NCBI GenBank assembly: GCA_902492275.1 | Contig: CABUKW010000092.1 | Span: 1-11,660 of the forward strand | DNA: 11,660 nucleotides | Source: an uncultured Peptococcaceae bacterium | GTDB lineage: Bacteria; Bacillota; Peptococcia; Peptococcales; Peptococcaceae | Reading direction: 5' to 3' | Part shown: piece by piece, positions 1 to 5,860 of the stretch | Layout of the letters: each line of letters opens with the position of its first letter | How positions within the stretch are numbered: position 1 is the stretch's first letter | Made by a program: the position numbers and the translations under genes | The notes under the pieces: model-generated | The model's database searches: none | What the model was told of the DNA's origin: nothing | The model's input: only the letters and a program-made list of their open reading frames with translations

Positions 1-317
1 AAGCGGCCTTGCTACACGAAAAATTTCCAGTGTCAAGAGTGATGCAGTATATTCGGTGAGAAAAGCGTTGTATCGTTTTTCAAAAAGCCGCCTCGCCAGA
101 GAACATTTTTCCTGCGTCAAGGGTGTGGAGTGGGGTCTTGCGGCCATTTTGATATTCCGTCAGGGTGCGTCGCTCAAAAAATACAAAGCGGCCTTGCTAC
201 ACGAAAAATTTCCAGTGTCAAGAGTGATGCAGTATATTCGATGAGAAAAGCGTTGTATCGTTTTTCAAAAAGCCGCCTTGCCGGAGAACATTTTTCCTGC
301 GTCAAGGGTATGGAGTG
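1..317. repeat. Tandem repeat, 185-bp period, two copies visible
   Basis: Positions 1-132 recur at 186-317 with four mismatches that I can count (at 56, in the stretch around 94-99, and at 125 of the first copy). The 185-bp period is itself composite. The segment starting at 85 and again at 270 is a diverged copy of the segment starting at 1 and 186: both open with aagcSgCCTtGC, share a GTCAAGrGT block about 32 bases in, and end near a TCAAAAA run. The array is therefore A-B-A'-B', with half-units of about 84 and 101 bp. Since copy 1 begins at the first base, the array probably continues to the left. Short frames cross it (for example 56-244) but have no usable ribosome binding site and simply mirror the repeat. 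I treat it as non-coding. Between 318 and 365 I see nothing. Confidence 0.9.
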
Positions 318-365
318 AGAGCTGCAAGGTGTTTCTGTGTGTTTGTTATTGTGAGAAATGAAAAG

Positions 366-419
366 GCTGCGTTCCATAGTTTTTGAAACAATGCGATGGA
401 AACGCAGCGTTTTTATTTT
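366..419. terminator. Bidirectional intrinsic terminator after the membrane-protein gene
   Basis: GCTGCGTTCCAT (366-377) pairs with ATGGAAACGCAGC (396-408) with a single bulged base. On the plus strand a T-rich tract follows (410-419). On the minus strand a run of four T (361-364 in plus coordinates) follows. It lies directly downstream of the stop codon at 418-420 of the minus-strand membrane-protein gene, so it most likely ends the GntR operon. It also insulates that operon from the repeat array. Confidence 0.75.
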
Positions 420-1761
420 ACGGTGTTTTTTCTAATAGTTGCTGATATACGGCGATGGTTTGCTGCCTGTCGCTGCTGCCGAAAAGATAGTGCTTGCCGT
501 CGGCGCAGGTAATCAAAAGGTAGGGCGCGGTGCGGGGGTCCAGGCAGGTGCTGGCGCTGCCCCAGGGTGTTTTGAATTTGCCTTTCAATACGGTGTCCAT
601 GCCAGTGCCGGCTACGCGGCTGATTTGGGGCAGAGCGTTCAGATATTCCACTTCGGTGATGCTGTCCAGTGGGATTTGATATTCTCTGCCGGTGTGCTGG
701 GCCACGACGGCGGCTTGCTCTATAGAAAGGGCGACTGGCGTGCTTTCTAAATGGTCCATCCAGACGCCCAGTAACGGCAGAGCCAGCAATGTTAGGGCTA
801 GCGCTGCAGCGAGAATTTGCCCGGAGCGTTTGGCCAGATTGACGGTGGTGTTGATGCCGACACGGTTGTTGATGAGCAGACGGCTGTCGCAGGGGTCGTA
901 ATAAAAAAGACCCCAAATCCATTTGTCGTCATCATCAACATAGAAGCCGGTTCCACTCTGGGCTGTCAGCGTTTCCTGCAGGCGGCGGGTTTTCAATTCT
1001 ATGCCGACGGCGATTGCCGCGAAGATGAACGCCAGCAGCAAGACTGCGCCTGTCATGAGCAGCGTCTGCTTTTGTGTGAGCCAGATTAGGATACTGGTGG
1101 CTGCCAGAAACCAGGCGCAGTACAGCCAGCATTTGCCCCAATGATAGCGGCGGATGCGGGTGAGCGTTTCGGTGACGGCTATGTTATCGTCCACCACTTC
1201 GGATTTGTTGCGGTACAGATAGCGGTAGCCTACCCAACAGAATAGAATGGTGACAGCGTTGATGGCGTATAAAATCCAGTAAGGACGGTCAAATGGCAGC
1301 GGCAGCAATGACAACACGAAAGGCGCTGCGAACAGCCACGGCGACAGCCATTTGACAGGCTGTGTGGCTGCGGATAAATCGGCGACGACGGTGGCGCTGT
1401 GGTTTTGCTGCCAGCCCCGCTGCTGTTTCAGATGCTTTAGTTTTTGGTTGCAGCGGATATAGGGCAGATAGGGCAGCACAATGGAGCAGTCGATCCAAAT
1501 CATCCAAAGCATACACATAAGGCCGATTTTTTTGATAAACATGCACGGAATGGCGATGATGATCAGCGCCAGACAAACCAGCAGTATCTGCCGTTTGAAT
1601 TGGCGCAGCAGGGCCAAAACCTCAGCGTCCTGCCGTGCTTCTTGAGGCAGGGTAACGCCAATAACAATGTTCTTTTTGAATTTGGTTTCATTTTGCAGGA
1701 TGCAGTATAGTAACAGGGGCAGCCAAATGACGCAGGCCCATAAAATCAAATTGGTGGTCAT
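418..1761 (-). CDS. Multi-pass membrane protein with DUF5808-like segment
   Basis: A 447-residue integral membrane protein of unknown function. Hydrophobic segments lie at about residues 2-22, 57-77, 80-100, 140-155, 161-183, 208-228, 232-254 and 315-335. The acidic/aromatic block DDDDKWIWGLFYYDP (276-290), followed by NNRVGINTTVNLAKRSG, resembles the DUF5808 motif found in Bacillota membrane proteins encoded next to YtrA-type GntR regulators. The GVTLP block at about 35-39 also recalls that group. The C-terminal part (about 340-447), after the last membrane segment, looks like a soluble beta-rich, PH-like domain; that is inference from pattern. I chose ATG 1761 because AGGAGGG lies just upstream and the ATG overlaps the stop codon of the regulator gene (ATGA), which implies translational coupling. 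A longer upstream reading is unlikely since it would run through the GntR gene. It is probably a small-molecule or envelope-stress-responsive membrane component controlled by its partner; no substrate can be inferred. Confidence 0.85.
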   Translation of the reverse strand: MTTNLILWACVIWLPLLLYCILQNETKFKKNIVIGVTLPQEARQDAEVLALLRQFKRQILLVCLALIIIAIPCMFIKKIGLMCMLWMIWIDCSIVLPYLPYIRCNQKLKHLKQQRGWQQNHSATVVADLSAATQPVKWLSPWLFAAPFVLSLLPLPFDRPYWILYAINAVTILFCWVGYRYLYRNKSEVVDDNIAVTETLTRIRRYHWGKCWLYCAWFLAATSILIWLTQKQTLLMTGAVLLLAFIFAAIAVGIELKTRRLQETLTAQSGTGFYVDDDDKWIWGLFYYDPCDSRLLINNRVGINTTVNLAKRSGQILAAALALTLLALPLLGVWMDHLESTPVALSIEQAAVVAQHTGREYQIPLDSITEVEYLNALPQISRVAGTGMDTVLKGKFKTPWGSASTCLDPRTAPYLLITCADGKHYLFGSSDRQQTIAVYQQLLEKTP

Positions 1762-2129
1762 ACTTCTCCCTCCTCGTAGAGTTTTTGACATAGTTCTAAC
1801 GCTTCTGCTTTGTTCAGGCCAGCCAGCCGCAGTTCGCTTAAACGGAGTTTTAAACCGGCGATGGTTTCCGGCTTGGGGCCGGTGTGGCTTTCTGACTGGC
1901 AAACGGTTGCGCCGGAGCGGCGGTCGGTGTGAATGTAGCCCTCTTGTTTTAACAGTTGATAAGCTTTGCTGACCGTCATCATATTGATGCCGCATTCTTC
2001 TGATAAGGCTCGAATAGTGGGCAGCTTTTCGCCGGCGGATAATTTTCCTTCGGCGATGCCCAGCACGATTTGATTGCGGATTTGCACGTAAATGGGAATT
2101 TCAGAGCCAAAGTCTAAATGCAATAGCAT
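1758..2129 (-). CDS. GntR-family transcriptional regulator, YtrA type
   Basis: A 123-residue one-domain regulator. Residues 8-75 form the GntR winged helix-turn-helix, recognisable by IPIYVQIRNQI, the G-L-x-x-G-x-x-L-P-T-I-R-x-L-S block, the recognition-helix region NMMTVSKAYQLLKQEGYI and the wing RRSGATV. The remaining ~45 residues are a short helical tail, as in the YtrA subfamily, not a full FadR/HutC effector domain. Known YtrA-like proteins repress their own operons, which usually encode transporters or membrane proteins. I chose the ATG at 2129 over those at 2159 and 2150. The sigma-A-type promoter places the transcription start near the 2159 ATG, and MLLHLDFGSEIPIYVQ is the usual family start. 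Its ribosome binding site is weak (AGAG). It overlaps the membrane-protein gene by four bases. Confidence 0.9.
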   Translation of the reverse strand: MLLHLDFGSEIPIYVQIRNQIVLGIAEGKLSAGEKLPTIRALSEECGINMMTVSKAYQLLKQEGYIHTDRRSGATVCQSESHTGPKPETIAGLKLRLSELRLAGLNKAEALELCQKLYEEGEV

Positions 2130-2141
2130 ACTGTCATCTCT

Positions 2142-2188
2142 TTTCTGCATTGTTTGCATTACTGACTATAATGCAAATGATGCAGAAA
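2142..2188. promoter_or_regulatory. Dyad operator over the GntR promoter
   Basis: The arms CTGCATTGTTTGCATT (2145-2160) and AATGCAAATGATGCAG (2170-2185) are inverted repeats matching at 14 of 16 positions around a 9-base spacer. Three further matching bases on each side extend the dyad to 2142-2188. The dyad covers the regulator's -10 box, its predicted transcription start and the first bases of the leader. Placement and symmetry fit an autorepressor site for the adjacent GntR protein. Each arm contains two TGCAW elements, so two dimers could bind. The protein-site pairing is inference. Confidence 0.75.
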
Positions 2189-2193
2189 GTCAA
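2165..2193 (-). promoter_or_regulatory. Sigma-A-type promoter of the GntR operon
   Basis: On the minus strand, TTGACT (2193-2188) and TATAGT (2170-2165) are separated by 17 bp, close to the housekeeping consensus. The predicted start is near 2158, giving a leader of about 30 nt to the ATG at 2129. The -10 box is embedded in the dyad operator. Confidence 0.8.
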
Positions 2194-2230
2194 GTGGGGT
2201 GTTGAAAAAAGCGAAAGAACGATTTTGCCG

Positions 2231-2258
2231 TTGCATTTTCTCAGCGCTTTTATATAAT
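2231..2258 (+). promoter_or_regulatory. Promoter of the GNAT acetyltransferase gene
   Basis: TTGCAT (2231-2236) and a perfect TATAAT (2253-2258) are separated by 16 bp. The predicted start near 2265 leaves a leader of about 110 nt before the ATG at 2376. It points away from the GntR promoter and lies about 40 bp beyond its dyad, so the two units are divergent but this promoter is not obviously covered by the operator. Confidence 0.65.
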
Positions 2259-2375
2259 GGAATTTGTCGGAAGATAGAGAATTGCAGGCAGGAACGATTG
2301 AGCGGTTATGACACTGCAGCGCGGAAAAACGCATAAGATAAATGGCAGTCAGAAAACAGAACAGGAGAATTGCAC

Positions 2376-2816
2376 ATGATTGAACTGGAAGGGATGCAGG
2401 ATGATACAATCAAGTTGACTTTGGCTAAGTTATTGCCGAAAGGCCATAAGGATATGGGGGAGATGCCCATTTTATTTTTCAATGTTCGGCTGTTAGACGG
2501 TACCCGCATTGGCCATTGTGATTTGCGGGTGGGAGACAGCAGACAGACGGAGGTGTTGGGGCATCTGGGCTATGAGATTTTTGAGCAGTATCGGGGCCAT
2601 CATTATGCGGTGCGGGTTTGCCGGTTACTGATGGATTATGCCAAACGGGCTCATATGGAGCATGTGGAGATTACCTGCGATATTGACAATTATCCGTCTA
2701 TTCGCACCTGCGAGCTGTTGGGTGCGCAGAAGCTGGGCATGATTGCGGTGCCGCCGGATAATATTGAATTTGACAGAGGAAGCCGCTTGAAATATCGTTA
2801 TCGGATAATGCTGTAA
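2376..2816 (+). CDS. GNAT-family N-acetyltransferase
   Basis: A 146-residue protein of GNAT size and layout, closest in style to the RimJ/RimL-type branch. Residues 43-52 (TRIGHCDLRV) form the beta4 strand. LGYEIFEQYRGHHYAVR (64-80) is motif A, which binds the acetyl-CoA pyrophosphate. HVEITCDIDNYPSIRTCELLGAQ (within 96-118) is the motif B region with the usual Asn and Ser-Ile pair. The acceptor substrate (amine, amino acid or protein N-terminus) cannot be read from sequence. Motif A deviates from the common R-G-x-G-Y-A form: it reads RGHHYA, with His in place of the second Gly. I chose ATG 2376 because AGGAG (2363-2367) sits 8 bases upstream; an in-frame TTG at 2370 is too close to that site. 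The gene has its own promoter and stands alone. Confidence 0.85.
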   Translation: MIELEGMQDDTIKLTLAKLLPKGHKDMGEMPILFFNVRLLDGTRIGHCDLRVGDSRQTEVLGHLGYEIFEQYRGHHYAVRVCRLLMDYAKRAHMEHVEITCDIDNYPSIRTCELLGAQKLGMIAVPPDNIEFDRGSRLKYRYRIML

Positions 2817-2844
2817 ATTGTTTACAGAAAAATAGAACATACTG

Positions 2845-2873
2845 TTGACTTTTTAGATGATTTTGATTAAAAT
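2845..2873 (+). promoter_or_regulatory. Strong sigma-A-type promoter upstream of the PIN/NYN gene
   Basis: TTGACT (2845-2850) and TAAAAT (2868-2873) are separated by exactly 17 bp. It lies 29 bp after the acetyltransferase stop codon. Predicted initiation is near 2880, only about 37 nt before a terminator-like hairpin. Confidence 0.75.
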
Positions 2874-2879
2874 GAAAAT

Positions 2880-2966
2880 AGATTTTAGAAAAAATAACTG
2901 GTAAAAGACCATAATTCGCAGAACAACGACAAACTATTGGTGGTTTCGTTTTGTTCTGCGTTTTTT
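2880..2966 (+). ncRNA. Possible short RNA or attenuated leader
   Basis: The segment between the promoter at 2845-2873 and the T-run at 2961-2966 would give an RNA of about 85 nt ending in an intrinsic terminator. It could be an independent small RNA, or the leader of the PIN/NYN gene, whose expression would then depend on readthrough. I find no match to a riboswitch or T-box I know, and no leader peptide with a ribosome binding site. This is inferred only from promoter and terminator placement. Confidence 0.35.
2917..2966 (+). terminator. Intrinsic terminator or attenuator hairpin before the PIN/NYN gene
   Basis: CGCAGAACAA (2917-2926) pairs perfectly with TTGTTCTGCG (2951-2960), and pairing can extend inward with small bulges (CGA/AAAC against GTTTCG). 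Six T follow (2961-2966). It ends transcripts of the acetyltransferase gene, and it also lies downstream of the promoter at 2845-2873. A weaker second promoter, TTGTTC (2951-2956) and GATAAT (2975-2980) with an 18-bp spacer, overlaps its descending arm and could serve the next gene directly. Confidence 0.75.
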
Positions 2967-3026
2967 GTAGTGCGGATAATCGGAAATGTATCAATCAGGG
3001 TATCAATGGTATGGGAGAATGCAGGT

Positions 3027-3692
3027 ATGATTCATTTTATGGTGGATTGGGAAAATGTACAGCACAATGGCTTGCAGGGCAGTCAATATCTGTGCAAAAC
3101 GGACAGCGTTACGATTTTTTACAGCGGCGCCTGCAATCGCATAGAGCAAGGCGATTTGCAAAATCTTTTGCATTCCGGCTGCGAGCTGCAAATTTGTAAG
3201 CTGGTGCGCAGCGGCAAAAACGCGCTGGATTTTTATATTTCCTCCAGAATTGGCGCGCTGTTTGGCGGCGGCTATGAAGGGCATGTGGCCATTGTGAGCC
3301 GCGACAAAGGATTTCAGGCTGTGCAGGATTATTGGGCCCATTGCGCTAAGCCTCAACGCAAAATAGTCATTTGCCCCAGTTTGGAAACCTGTATTGCGGC
3401 GGTCAATGAATCTTCGGAACGGCGCAAGCATATTCAGCGGTCGCTGCAGGTGGTCAATCTGGAAACGGAATTTCAAAAATATCATGAAAAACAGTATGTC
3501 CACCGAGAGGCAGAGCGTCTGTTTCCAGGTACAGCCTATCAGGAACGAATGGAGCAGATTATAGAACTGATGCAGTACAAAAACGGGCAAAATCGAGCGA
3601 TGTATTTGCAGGCCTTGAAGCAGTTTGGCAGAAAAGATGGGTTGGAGATTTACCGCAAGGTGAAGCAGTGGAGAGCGAAACATGAGATGTAA
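3027..3692 (+). CDS. PIN/NYN-like nuclease-fold protein
   Basis: A 221-residue protein. The N-terminal ~130 residues have the layout of the PIN-like/NYN superfamily of metal-dependent RNases: FMVDWENVQ at 4-12 (first acidic residue D7, with N10), NALDFYISSRIG at 65-76 (D68) and VAIVSRDKGFQAV at 87-99 (D93, the S-x-D-x-G-F type motif). These acidic positions would form the active site. The C-terminal ~80 residues are charged and helical, with no recognised domain, and may bind RNA or a partner. I chose ATG 3027 because GGGAG (3013-3017) is well spaced and the fold begins at once. Upstream in-frame codons would add a Cys/Val-rich extension with no ribosome binding site. No antitoxin-like gene is adjacent, so a toxin role is not supported. 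The substrate is unknown. Confidence 0.75.
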   Translation: MIHFMVDWENVQHNGLQGSQYLCKTDSVTIFYSGACNRIEQGDLQNLLHSGCELQICKLVRSGKNALDFYISSRIGALFGGGYEGHVAIVSRDKGFQAVQDYWAHCAKPQRKIVICPSLETCIAAVNESSERRKHIQRSLQVVNLETEFQKYHEKQYVHREAERLFPGTAYQERMEQIIELMQYKNGQNRAMYLQALKQFGRKDGLEIYRKVKQWRAKHEM

Positions 3693-3709
3693 AACAAACT
3701 TTAGCTGGC

Positions 3710-3746
3710 ACAGAAGCAATCGGTTTGGGTTGCTTCTGTATTTTTT
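3710..3746 (+). terminator. Intrinsic terminator of the PIN/NYN gene
   Basis: ACAGAAGCAA (3710-3719) and TTGCTTCTGT (3730-3739) form a perfect 10-bp stem with a 10-nt loop, followed by ATTTTTT. It lies 18 bp after the stop codon. Confidence 0.85.
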
Positions 3747-3781
3747 GCAAAAAAACCGGACCTCAAGCGCGAGGTCCGGTT
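3747..3781 (-). terminator. Intrinsic terminator of the reductase-rhodanese gene
   Basis: AACCGGACCTC (3754-3764) and GAGGTCCGGTT (3771-3781) form a perfect 11-bp GC-rich stem around a 6-base loop. The T-run lies on the minus strand (the A-run before 3756 in plus coordinates), so it ends the minus-strand gene. It sits back to back with the terminator of the convergent PIN/NYN gene. Confidence 0.88.
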
Positions 3782-3803
3782 GTGTATTATTCAGGCAGTA
3801 ATC

Positions 3804-5483
3804 TTATTTATCTAATGGCCAGAACTGAATGCCGCCCTGTACAAATTTGACATTGTCGTAACCAGCATTGTTAAGAATTAACTGACCTTCAAAGCCACGG
3901 GTGCTCAGGATGCAGAAGACAACAACTTCTTTGTCCTTTGGCACTTCGTTGGCACGGGCCCGCAGTTCTTCGATTGGGATATGCAGCTGATTTTTAGCTG
4001 GAATTGGTTTCTGGGAGCGTTCGTGGGCGGTACGCAGGTCTACAAATACCACATCGTCGCTGTCCAGCTTGGATTTGAATTCTTCGTAACGCATGTCATG
4101 GGCTTTCCCATCGATGGTATTCTTCATTACGTTGGCTGCGTTGGTCAGATTTTCCATAGCGGAGGACAGTGGCGGCGCATAGCTCAAGTCCATATTGGCC
4201 AAATCGTCTATGGTAGCGCCGAAGGTTAAGGCGGCAACCATGGTATCAATACGTTTATCTACTTTGCCAGGGCCAACGATCTGTACGCCTAGGATTTTTC
4301 TGGTTTTACGGTCGGCTAACAGACGGGTCATGATTAATTTTTTGCCTGGCATAAAGTGGGTGATGTCTGGACCGGGAACGATGCAGGTTACAGTATCATA
4401 GCCCAACTGTTTGGCAACCCGTTCCGATAAACCGGTAGCCCCTAAGGACCAGTCAAACATTTTGCAGACTGCGGTGTTCAAAACGCCTTTGTGGGTATCG
4501 TCGCCGCCGGTAACATTGTTGCCGATAACGCGGCCCTGACGGTTGGCGGTGGAGCCCATCGGCGCATAAACCCGTTGACCGGAAATCAGGTTGGTGGTCA
4601 TAACACAGTCGCCTGCTGCATAGATGTCTGGGTCGCTGGTTTGGCAATGATCGTTGATGATGATAGCTTTTTCTACTTCCAAGCCGGCGTCTACAGCTAA
4701 TTTTACGCATGGACGAACGCCAACGGCAACCAGTACCAACTGTGCGTCTACGTCGCCTTTGTTGGTCTGTACGCCCGATACTTTGCCTTCTTCATTGACT
4801 AGGATTTTTTCAACTTTGGTATCCAGCATAAAGTTCAGGTCTTCGCCTTCCAGGTAGTTTTGGAAAACTGCGCCCATTTCAGGGTCTAACACCTGTGGGA
4901 AAATGGAGCCCTGCATTTCAATGATGGTAACATCTAAGCCCCAGTTGGCAAATGCTTCGGCGCATTCCATCCCGATTAGGCCGGCACCGATTACAACAGC
5001 GCTGGAAACGCCTTCGGCTTTGATGTAGTTCTGCATGTCAACGGCGTCTTTTGGTGTTTTCATGCCGAATACGCCTGTAGCGTTGATGTTTTCCATTGGC
5101 GGCTTGAAGTTTTCTGCGCCGGTAGCCAGTACCAGCTTGTCATAGGGCAGTACCTTCATTTCGCCGGTTTTTACATCTTTTACTTCTACTGTTTTTTCTG
5201 TCCGGTTAATTTTGGTAGCTTCCCAGCCTAACAGTGTGTCGATATCCTTTGTTGCTTTCATAAACTCAGGTGTGCGCACAGCTTCCCAAGAGGTTGTCAT
5301 TAAGTCGTTAATATCTTTTACTGTTGCGCCCAGGAAATAAGGCAGACCACAGCCACCGTAAGAAATCCATTCGCCTTTTTCAATCAGGGTTACTTGAGCA
5401 TCTGGATTGCATCTTTTTGCTCTTGCCGCTGCTTTAGGGCCGGCAGCAACCCCACCGATTACTACGATTTTTAAATCTGACAT
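3804..5483 (-). CDS. CoA-disulfide/persulfide reductase fused to rhodanese
   Basis: A 559-residue flavoprotein of the CoADR-RHD type. Residues 1-455 are a class III pyridine-nucleotide-disulfide oxidoreductase. They show the N-terminal FAD-binding GGVAAGPKAAAR (10-21), the single redox Cys in SYGGCGLPYF (C45), the NAD(P)H-binding GAGLIG (166-171), the second FAD motif YAAGDC (288-293) and the YAPP motif (Y435) used by CoA-disulfide reductases. Residues 465-559 are a rhodanese domain with Cys524 in VVFCILSTRG. Characterised fusions use NAD(P)H to reduce CoA disulfide, CoA persulfide or polysulfide in the cytoplasm; which substrate applies here is not decided by sequence. The start ATG 5483 has AAGGAG 11 bases upstream. 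The rhodanese loop keeps Cys and Arg of C-x-x-G-x-R but has Ser in place of Gly. The gene is monocistronic, with its own promoter and terminator. Confidence 0.92.
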   Translation of the reverse strand: MSDLKIVVIGGVAAGPKAAARAKRCNPDAQVTLIEKGEWISYGGCGLPYFLGATVKDINDLMTTSWEAVRTPEFMKATKDIDTLLGWEATKINRTEKTVEVKDVKTGEMKVLPYDKLVLATGAENFKPPMENINATGVFGMKTPKDAVDMQNYIKAEGVSSAVVIGAGLIGMECAEAFANWGLDVTIIEMQGSIFPQVLDPEMGAVFQNYLEGEDLNFMLDTKVEKILVNEEGKVSGVQTNKGDVDAQLVLVAVGVRPCVKLAVDAGLEVEKAIIINDHCQTSDPDIYAAGDCVMTTNLISGQRVYAPMGSTANRQGRVIGNNVTGGDDTHKGVLNTAVCKMFDWSLGATGLSERVAKQLGYDTVTCIVPGPDITHFMPGKKLIMTRLLADRKTRKILGVQIVGPGKVDKRIDTMVAALTFGATIDDLANMDLSYAPPLSSAMENLTNAANVMKNTIDGKAHDMRYEEFKSKLDSDDVVFVDLRTAHERSQKPIPAKNQLHIPIEELRARANEVPKDKEVVVFCILSTRGFEGQLILNNAGYDNVKFVQGGIQFWPLDK

Positions 5484-5515
5484 GATGAGATCATCTCCTT
5501 TATATAACTATCTTG

Positions 5516-5544
5516 ATTATAACGCGAACGATAAAATAAAACAA
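5516..5544 (-). promoter_or_regulatory. Promoter of the reductase-rhodanese gene
   Basis: On the minus strand TTGTTT (5544-5539) and a perfect TATAAT (5521-5516) are separated by 17 bp, and the start ATG lies about 33 bp beyond the -10 box. The 10-bp palindrome GGGAATTCCC (5546-5555) abuts the -35 box. The inverted repeat ATTCC-ctat-GGAAT (5550-5563) overlaps it. Either could be an operator. Confidence 0.75.
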
Positions 5545-5646
5545 TGGGAATTCCCTATGGAATATAATGAATTATTTTAATTATAGGCAGAGGGTGAATT
5601 AATAATAAATTTCACATTCTTTTTTCTATCGATGTGCAATTATGTT

Positions 5647-5676
5647 ATTCCCATATGGAGATTTTTTTAGTATAAT
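5647..5676 (+). promoter_or_regulatory. Promoter of the SLH-protein gene
   Basis: A perfect TATAAT (5671-5676) is preceded at 17 bp by TTCCCA (5648-5653), a partial -35 match. The predicted start near 5683 leaves a leader of about 180 nt. I see no recognisable riboswitch in the leader, which is A-rich around 5740-5770. The -35 lies within ATTCCCATATGGAGAT (5647-5662), which resembles the sequence at 5550-5563 beside the divergent promoter. Confidence 0.6.
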
Positions 5677-5860
5677 ACAAGAGAAGAAACGGACTGGCTG
5701 TGTGAAGTTGAGATCAGGAACGGTGATAACTGTAGAAGCTAAAAATTACAAAAAAATTACAAAATAAAGCAGGAAATTAGGCGAAACATATCGAATTTCA
5801 AAATATTATGCAGCAGTCGGATAATTTTTTTACAGACTACAAAGGAGAGAGGGGTTTGAC

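Noticed and set aside
1..317. CRISPR array
   Set aside because: Units of 84-185 bp with only two copies and conserved 'spacers' do not fit a CRISPR repeat-spacer pattern.
56..318. Small proteins encoded in the repeat array
   Set aside because: The short frames have no ribosome binding site, break at different points in the two copies, and one strand is as open as the other.
413..922. Minus-strand 169-residue frame
   Set aside because: Out-of-frame shadow of the membrane-protein gene, with Arg/Pro/His-rich composition and no ribosome binding site.
1762..1995. N-terminal extension of the membrane protein up to 1995
   Set aside because: It would overlap the GntR coding region in another frame; the ATG at 1761 has the strong ribosome binding site.
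3027..3692. Toxin of a toxin-antitoxin pair
   Set aside because: No small adjacent antitoxin gene, own transcription unit, and larger than typical VapC toxins.
3003..3719. 238-residue minus-strand frame
   Set aside because: Antisense to the PIN/NYN gene; the plus frame has the motifs and ribosome binding site.
5579..5584. Second TATAAT on the minus strand as an alternative reductase promoter
   Set aside because: The -35 at 17 bp is poor (TTATTA), whereas TTGTTT-17-TATAAT lies closer to the gene.
5683..5860. Riboswitch in the SLH leader
   Set aside because: No core motif of the cyclic di-GMP, cyclic di-AMP or other riboswitch classes I know could be recognised.
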